Shown here piece by piece: positions 57,520 to 64,000 of a stretch of 64,000 nt of DNA. The stretch's first letter is position 1; each line of letters opens with the position of its first letter. The stretch is from Sycobia sp. Sy_11 (lineage: Eukaryota > Arthropoda > Insecta > Hymenoptera > Epichrysomallidae). Made by a program: the position numbers and the translations under genes. The notes under the pieces were generated by a model that saw nothing but the letters and a program-made list of their open reading frames with translations, did no database searches and was not told the origin of the DNA. The DNA lies in contig JACCIC010000027.1 in the NCBI GenBank assembly GCA_018907035.1, positions 496,001 to 560,000 of the forward strand, given 5' to 3'.

Positions 57520-58897
57520 TTAAGAGAGCCAACGGGACGCTTAGCGAGATGCACTAGAGATGCAACAATGGAGCTTGCAAATACTCCATGGTAAAGGAGC
57601 CATGACCACGTCCCTGACGCCTTATCACGAGGGGTAGGTGAAGAGGACGAGATCGCTGCGTTCGAGAAGATAGATGACTCCTGGTACCTGCAGAGAGTAC
57701 AGGAAGTGCAAAGTAACCCTAGCAAGTTCGTCAACTGGAGGGTCGAGAATGGGCTACTCTATAAAAATCGTAAAGGTCGATTACTTGACCCCATCCAATT
57801 CCCTCAGGAAGGATGGCGACTCGTCGTGCCGGTCGAAGCCCGGAGAAGAATACTTGAGGACGCGCATAGCATAGCCTCGTCAGGACATTTGGGGGTCGAG
57901 AAGACGTATAACAGGGTAGCCCGTAAGTACTATTGGCCAGGAGTATGGCATGATGTCTACGACTACGTCGATAGCTGTGAAGAGTGTCAGAGATATAAAG
58001 TGTCGCAGATTAGCCCGGTAGGCTTGATAGGTCAGAGAATTATAGAACGCCCGAGGGCGGTCGTGGCAGCAGATATGATGGAGTTCCCCAAGAGTAAAGG
58101 ACAATACCGCTATATCTTGGTGGTCCAAGATTTATTCACCAGATGGATAGAGATAAAGCCTCTGCGCACTGCGGACGGTAAGGCAGTCGCGCGAGCCTTG
58201 GAAGAACTCATCCTCATCCACTCCGGATTATCTGCTGACCGACAACGGGAAAGAGTTCGACAACAAGGTGCTAAAACAGGTATTAGAGGAACATGGTGTG
58301 AAGCATGTGATCACACCGCCGTATCAGGCGAATCCGGTTCAAAGGAGCAACCAGACCCTAAAGACGATGATCGCCACGTTCGTCAGGAACGATCATAAAA
58401 GCTGGGATCAGCACCTGCACGAACTGCGCCACGCCCTCAACACGGCGGTGCAGTCAAGCACAAAGGTGACGCCTGCATTCCTGAATTACGGGAGATATCC
58501 TAGCCTGGTGAAGAGCCTACGCCGAGAGGTAGAGATGGGAGGCCCGTTAGTGAAATTGAGCCCTGAGGTATGGCAGGACCGCATGAGGTACCTCGATGCT
58601 CTTCGTGACCTCGTAGCACGCCATATCGACGAAGCCAAGGAGAAGCAAGCTCAGCACTATAACAAAGGCCGACGCGATGTCAGATACGCAGTAGGCGACT
58701 TCGTACTGCGCCGAGTACGCGTGCTGTCGAACGCAGCGCAAGGATTTTCAGCGAAATTGGCGCCGAAGTACGAAGGGCTATACGAGATCACGGAGGTGAA
58801 ATCGCCGACGGTATATGTCCTAGCCACGGGAGACGCGAGAAGAATAGCGACGGCTCATGTGAAAGAGTTGAAGAAGTACCGAGTGCGACGTGAGTAG
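57520..58897 (+). pseudogene. Ty3/gypsy integrase (3' part of pol) with one frameshift and a changed catalytic residue
   Basis: Frame 57706-58225 has an RNase H-integrase linker, the zinc-binding domain (SGHLGVEKTYNRVARKYYWP and CEECQRYK) and the first catalytic Asp in AADMMEF. A one-base shift near 58225 leads to LLTDNGKEFD with the second Asp, and then ITPPYQANPVQRSNQTLKTM, where the family has Glu, so the third catalytic residue is Gln (codon 58340-58342, one G-to-C change). The C-terminal part is complete to the stop at 58897 (AHVKELKKYRVRRE). RT and upstream genes are missing. Codon usage is GC-richer than in neighbours, which suggests a younger copy. Confidence 0.88.
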
Positions 58898-59382
58898 CGA
58901 AAGAGCATAGCCCAGAAGAGAGAAGAGAGAAGAAGACGATATAGCCCGAGAGTAGAGTCAGAATAGAGCGAAGACATCGCCCTGCCCGAGAGAAAAAGAA
59001 GGTAAGGACCAAATGAAGTAGGGGTTATATTTGGGACGCGTACGATGGGGTAAGGTATTTAATCGTAAATGGTCGCTAGAGTAGAAACAAAAATAATAAT
59101 AATATATAAATGTATATAATAATGTGTGTAGATAGTAATAATAAATGGTCCGCGAACGGCATAGATTCCGACCGCGTAATCCGGGGCGAAACGACGAACG
59201 AGTCGCGAATACTATAATAATTAGTTAGTAGGTTAGGTGTTGTGTTGTACGTTAGCATTATTATTATTTACTTATCATCGTACCTTAGTTCCGAGAGACT
59301 CGAGGCCTGGGCCGGTTCACTGTAAATGATGTAAGCCGTTGGTATCTCCTACGGAGGACCTCCGGCTTAGGAGAGGGGAATT
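58898..59382 (+). other. 3' untranslated region and polypurine tract of the gypsy element
   Basis: About 485 bases separate the integrase stop from the LTR. They are purine-rich near 58905-59005, and the stretch GGAGAGGGGAATT (59370-59382) abuts the LTR as a polypurine tract that primes second-strand synthesis. A hairpin-like TCCTACGGAGGACC string lies near 59347. Confidence 0.65.
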
Positions 59383-60254
59383 TGTGACGGACATGTTACC
59401 TCAGAAGAAGGTGTACGAATTAGTCATTAATCGACATCTTTAATTTTCCGAGGTGCTCTCCAGTGAAGACGCAGCGAGAAGATAGAAGCTATGAATGCCA
59501 GCCCGAACCGATGCGCGCGCACGCGATGCGACGAGAGCGAGACACGTATGCCGCCACCGTGCGAAAGAGCGAGAGGGGGGAGTGGACCCGGTGTAGAGAG
59601 GGGGAAGGGGGAGACGCGACGAGCAGAGACTATTATTACATGTTCGACCGCCGAAAAACACATATAGTTTTCCGAGATTTTTCCCGTGTCTTGCTGAGTT
59701 CGCGACTATTATCCAGCCGTGTAGAGCTATTTCCTAGTGTTGTACGCTTCTCCGATAACCCCCCGAGTTCGAGTGACAATTCTAAGAGACGAGAAGCGAG
59801 TTAGTGAAGCGTGGGTGCAGAGTTTGCGAGGCAGGAGAGAGCCGTGAAAGATCGCGACGCCGGCTACCTAGTTGGCGACAGCCAAGCCCGCACCACGAGG
59901 AAGAGGGAGCGACGAATAGAGTTCACCTGAGCCGATCACGACCAGCCCGAGGAGAGGACGATTTAGCCAGCGCCTTCCATTGACAGCGAGATGACAGCAT
60001 CGTGAGTTCCGACGGCAGCGATCGTACAGTTTGTAAGTCCGGGCCACGGATCGCGTAGCGACGGCGGCGTGTACGCGGACACGAGAAAGTGCACGCGCGT
60101 ATTAGAGAGCTGTTCCAGGAGACGAGTCGGCAGCCCGGAGACGACAACAGCGAACAAGCGAGTATGCGAGTGTGTGTGTGAGAGAGAGAGAATTAGAGTG
60201 CGTGTGTCGCGGAACGGAGGTCGAGTGCGAGAGAGTGAGCGAACAGCGCGACTG

Positions 60255-60297
<43 letters not shown>

Positions 60298-60628
60298 GAG
60301 TGTGTGCACCGCGTAGACAAGGTGCATGTGCACCCCGTGCCCGAGAGAGTGTGTGCGCGATACCGAGAGTGCGCGAGAGTGAGAGAGAGAGAAGGCGATC
60401 GAAAAGTTGTACAGCCGCGCCAATAAACGGTGCTTTATATCAGTGAACGGCGTATTTTTATTAACTGCCGCCCCCCATTTCCTTTTCAAATTTTAGCGTT
60501 GCGCCGCTTCTTCAACAGACCCCCTCGTGGAGAGAGGACGAGGATCATCAGTCGGAGGAATCAGCAGGTAGGTGCTGACCGTAGAGATACGAGTCTGTAG
60601 CACCTGACAGGGCAGAGGCCGCAACATT

Positions 60629-60631
<3 letters not shown>
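59383..60631 (+). repeat. 3' LTR of the gypsy element
   Basis: It starts TGTGACGGACATG after the polypurine tract and ends CAACATTACA, giving the TG..CA form over about 1.25 kb. An AATAAA at 60422 followed by a T/C-rich stretch would serve as polyadenylation signal. A GA run (60258-60294) produces artificial frames. The 5' LTR is not in the window, so the ends are inferred from one copy. Confidence 0.68.
60258..60294. repeat. (GA)n microsatellite in the LTR
   Basis: A perfect GA run of about 18 units. Confidence 0.95.
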
Positions 60632-60664
<33 letters not shown>

Positions 60665-60690
60665 TGTATATATATATATATATATATATG
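60632..60690. repeat. (TA)n microsatellite after the LTR
   Basis: Two TA runs separated by AAATATG, directly after the LTR end; the element may have inserted into a TA repeat. Confidence 0.93.
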
Positions 60691-61305
60691 ATAATAATGG
60701 AGTATTAAATCAACACATAATTTATTGCTTTGTGTTTAACTATATTAAAATTTATACAAAAATTTAAAGAGCGGAAATTTCTTAGGAATTTCCAGGCATA
60801 GAGCAATTATTATAGGCGAATGCAATTTATTATACATAATATTCAAGTAAAACAATTGTGAAACAATTATAGACAATGTGGGTTAGTTTACATAAAGATA
60901 AAGTGAGATACATAAAGAAATCCTTACTTTTCGTTGACAAATTTATAAAACTCCAACCAATTTCAGATCGTTATAACTATTTAAAAATCGTTAATGAAAC
61001 AAATATTATATAAATTGAATATTTCAAAGTAAGCATATCCAAATTAAATGCGTATAGTTTTATGAAATAATACACAAAATTCCGATCGTTGAAGGTGAAC
61101 ATTTAAGAACGTAATAATACAGTATAATTTACTAACATCAACTAGATTCAGAAGATAAATAAAAATTCACCGACATTACTTCTCTGCAAGAAAACGACTT
61201 ACGCTCAGAATTTCTCTTGAATACAGTGACATAAAATTCCGATTGAGCAAAACAATACACTCTCATATTTTCATAATATTTGTTTAATTTTTCGCATCAT
61301 GTATA
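60691..61305. other. No gene recognised
   Basis: AT-rich. I looked here for a 5' LTR of the following element by comparison with 63479-64000 and found no match. Confidence 0.5.
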
Positions 61306-61309
61306 CGCA

Positions 61310-61899
61310 GTTGTAGAGAACGCGATTTCTGCACATTTCGGGAACTTTCGAACCGACTAATACGAGTCTTTGTCCCGAAAGAAACTTTGAATCATTTACG
61401 CGGCAAATTATATTCTATTAAACGACTCAGAAATGAATCTATACTTCAATATGTGAATCGATTGCTTGACATCCACGACGCTATTGTAGATCGAAAACGT
61501 TTCGAAAACGACGATGAATTAACAGAAGCCGATAAACGAGAAATTGAACGCGACGTGCTAGAAGGATTTAGAAGTGGATTGAGACCAGAGCTGAAACTTC
61601 TTCTGAAAAATCCTAATGATGTTACATTGTCTGAAGCCATCGAGGATGCTTTTGCAGTGGAAAGAGAAGTTGAAAGAGTCAAAAAGAAACATGGAAGAAC
61701 TGATATTTTTAACCATTATAATCATCAGCACCGAAACACTCTTCGAACTTACAGCGACTACCGTAGACATCACTACGATAGAAACCACGGCGACTACCGC
61801 TTCACTCGACCTGGTACACTAAACAGCCGCTTCACTAAACGTTGGTATTTTAAATTAACGGATATAATAATAAACAACAAATATAATAGAATCGCGTGA
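61310..61899 (+). pseudogene. Gypsy (mdg1/412-like) gag fragment
   Basis: The frame opens upstream of the first ATG (61387): from about 61345 it reads RVFVPKETLNHLRGKLYSIK. It then has ESILQYVNRLLDIHDAI, ADKREIERDVLEGFRSGLRP and EAIEDAFAVEREVERVKKK, the helical capsid-type block of gypsy gag proteins that packs element RNA. The end is a His/Tyr/Arg-rich tail (HHYDRNHGDYRFTRPG) without a clear zinc knuckle. The start of gag is missing. The frame is open over 170 codons. Confidence 0.72.
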
Positions 61900-61900
61900 C

Positions 61901-62575
61901 TTGTTTACTATGAACGGAGATAACCTAATTTATTTCATAACTTTAAACCATGAGCCACTGTGCACCGGTGCGAATTCGCTCGTCACGAACAACAGGTTTC
62001 CAAACCTTACAGATTTAATGTTAGGACGAGCTAAGGTGACGCAGAATCCCTTAACAAAAAATAAAATTTTCATTGGTCTTGTAATTAAAGAAAACACGCA
62101 TATCCGTACTGATTATGAAATTTTACGCGAAGCGATATATTGCTTAAGAGATGTAAGTGACACTTTACACTTGCGTAGCGCGAGACTTTCAAAAACAGAA
62201 CAAATAGACGATATCCCTTGGAAATCTATCACAAAACTATTAAAAGACATATTTGAAATGTTTCACACAAAAATAATTATATGCAAGAATTTAATTGCAA
62301 TCCCCGATAAAAATCAGCGTGTGACTATTGTCAGAGATATCCATGAAGCACCCTCAAATGGACATAAGGGTATTACAAAGACTTACAATCGTATTCGACA
62401 AAATTATTTCTGGTCGAATATGAAGGTACAGATTGAGGATATAATAAACAAATGCGAACACTGTCAGCGTAATAAACTAGTTCGTCGAAAAATAAGGCAG
62501 CCCGTGATATTTACACCCCCAGAGCCAGTTTTGATAAAATATCAATGGACATTGTGGGCCCATTATATAAAATAA
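61901..62575 (+). pseudogene. Gypsy pre-integrase region and integrase zinc-binding domain
   Basis: The 224-codon frame begins just after the gag stop. Residues about 52-115 resemble the linker that precedes integrase in the mdg1/17.6 groups (KENTHIRTDYEILREAIYCL). Residues about 140-200 are the zinc-binding domain with HEAPSNGHKGITKTYNRIRQ and CEHCQRNK. Protease, RT and RNase H, which should lie between gag and here, are deleted. A one-base shift near 62545 passes to the next frame. Confidence 0.8.
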
Positions 62576-63447
62576 AGGAAAGATATTCACATGTACTCAC
62601 CGTTCAATATTTACTTACTAAGCATTGTACATTGATTCCTCTGCGAGCGACACGCACTTCCGACATTGCCGAAGGCCTCTGGAGAAGATTCATATATGTG
62701 CATGGCGCTCCTAAAGTAATTTTGACGGATCAAGCTGCTAACTTTACTAGTGCGCTCCTGAAACAAGTCGCAAAATTGTGTAAAATAAAAATGTCTACTA
62801 CTACTGCATTTTACCCCCAGTCAAATGGATCAATTGAACGAATGCATCATTACCTTAAGGAATACCTGAAGATGTATATAGACAAGATTCGTGATTGGGA
62901 TAGCTGGTTAGAATGTGCAGAAGAAACTTACTTTGACTATGTATGCAACCTAAAGACAAAACTAGCTGAAATTCTGCGCACAGTACAGCAAAATCTTAAG
63001 CAGTCAAAATTAAAATCAAAACAAAACTATGATAATCGCATTGACCCATGTACTTTTCGAGTAAATGATAACGTTATGCTTATTGTTGAACCCAAAAGGC
63101 ATAAGTTTGCAGCAGAGTATAGCGGCCCCCATAAAATTCTCGAATTAATTATATGGATTGTAATGAATGCTACAACTGGACAAAGAAGTAGATGTTTAGA
63201 AAAGAGAATTTATGAACATCAATATAGTTTACGTAGTTCACATATTACTTCTGGTTTAAAAGAACATTGTTTGATGTTTTTACATTCCTTTGATTTAGCG
63301 AATGTGGATATTTTGGAGAATGGTATTAAGAATAAGTACAAAAGGGAGAGTCTTGAAAGTATTCACATTTCAAAGAGTCGCAATAATGTGAATTTAATAT
63401 TAGAGTCAAGTAAATTAGATAATATTTATCATTCTTTATTAAATTGA
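62545..63447 (+). pseudogene. Gypsy integrase catalytic core and C-terminal part
   Basis: The 300-codon frame starts MDIVGPLYKIK with the first catalytic Asp. The second is in ILTDQAANF and the third, Glu, in SNGSIERMHH, with exactly 35 residues between them (DD35E). About 50 residues are missing after YFDYVC, and the C-terminal part resumes at NLKTKLAEIL through FRVNDNVMLIVEPKRHK and YSGPHKILEL. The last 80 codons have no match I know and may be read-through or an env remnant. The active-site triad is whole. Confidence 0.82.
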
Positions 63448-63466
63448 TTGATTTTGAACATTTTAT

Positions 63467-63478
63467 GTGGAAGGGGAT
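63467..63478 (+). other. Polypurine tract of the right-end gypsy element
   Basis: GTGGAAGGGGAT immediately precedes a TGTATATTCAGG that I take as the start of the 3' LTR. Confidence 0.6.
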
Positions 63479-64000
63479 TGTATATTCAGGCTATTGAATT
63501 TTATAGTTTGGTAGGGATGGGGGTATATATAAATTGGAATATTAATATAAGGTTTAGTTTGGTCCCTGATGAAGAGCCGTAGCGAGCTCGAAACTTTGCA
63601 CAAGAGCAGCAGAAACTTCAATTAACTAAAGGTGGTGGGGACAGTCACATAGTACTTTACCAATTTTTTTTCAGCTAATAAAAATTTTTATTTCAGATTA
63701 GTCTACAAGGGTTAATTTTAAACAAGAACAGTCTAGCTGTTATTATAATTCTTAATTACTTATATATTGATATGTATTAATATTAATATAAATATTTATT
63801 AATATAATTATATATTACATTTAATTTAATTTGACTGTAAGACCAATAGAAATATTTATTAATTTTATCCAAAAATACTCGACATAAACACAATTAAATT
63901 GTTGTACATAACTGTTAAATAAGTTCAACAACTATTTTTATTTTAAAGAATGAAAGAATTTATAAAAAACTAAAGCGTTATTGACTGAAAACTTAATGGT
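63479..64000 (+). repeat. 3' LTR of the right-end gypsy element (end uncertain)
   Basis: From the polypurine tract onward there is no coding frame. The segment 63566-63900 is related to 9999-10337, which supports a repeated, LTR-type sequence. The CA end is not certain; it may lie near 63890 or beyond. Confidence 0.6.

Noticed and set aside
57880..58128. Minus-strand frames opposite the gypsy integrase
   Set aside because: They are shadows of the GC-richer integrase coding strand.
60069..60489. Four long frames rich in Arg-Glu or Ser-Leu
   Set aside because: They come from the GA microsatellite and purine-rich LTR sequence; the four overlap on both strands.

Overview
The window is animal nuclear DNA made almost entirely of mobile-element remains. 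It is AT-rich, full of microsatellites, and has no rRNA gene, no CRISPR array and no convincing host gene. The mix of mariner, Kolobok-like, BEL/Pao, Ty3/gypsy, Copia and R1-like elements plus an endogenous adintovirus/Polinton-like block points to an insect. A hymenopteran, most likely an ant, is my inference from the families and not something the sequence proves.

Layout. 1-2.74 kb: a shortened BEL/Pao element on the minus strand between two LTRs. 4.9-8.34 kb: a plus-strand run of decayed virus-like genes (phospholipase-like capsid domain, hydrophobic core-like protein, adenain-like protease, penton-like remnant, major-capsid-like remnant and one unrecognised protein). 10 kb: an LTR fragment related to the element at the right end. 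12.2-14.7 kb: a Kolobok-like relic and a mariner relic, both minus. 15.7-18.6 kb: an internally deleted R1-like LINE, minus. 18.6-21.0 kb: a large solo LTR, followed by a related LTR fragment and a shattered gypsy pol (22-24.3 kb). 27.4-28.4 kb: a THAP-type transposase fragment. 29.1-33.4 kb: a minus-strand gypsy element. 33.8-35.8 kb: a compact Copia derivative with a 5-bp target duplication and a tRNA primer site. 36.6-38.1 kb: a second solo LTR of the 18.6 kb family, in the opposite direction.

42.2-44.7 kb: a hAT-like relic joined to a Kolobok-like copy. 45-51.7 kb: five mariner/Tc1 relics, one (47.0-48.2 kb) with clear terminal repeats and a TA duplication. 51.9-54.9 kb: a second Kolobok-like copy with TTAA-flanked ends, carrying an unexplained insert of about 1 kb. 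57.5-60.6 kb: the 3' part of a gypsy element with a 1.25-kb LTR. 61.3-64 kb: a mdg1/412-like gypsy element that has lost its protease and reverse transcriptase but keeps long gag and integrase frames.

No cellular pathway is encoded. The coding units belong to separate elements, nested in and interrupting one another on both strands. The most interesting signals are the endogenous adintovirus-like block, a family of nested hairpins repeated inside the large LTRs whose paired arms change together, and the unclassified insert with twin palindromes at 53.8-54.7 kb. Most reading frames are broken, so nearly all coding calls are pseudogenes recognised by eye; no search was run.
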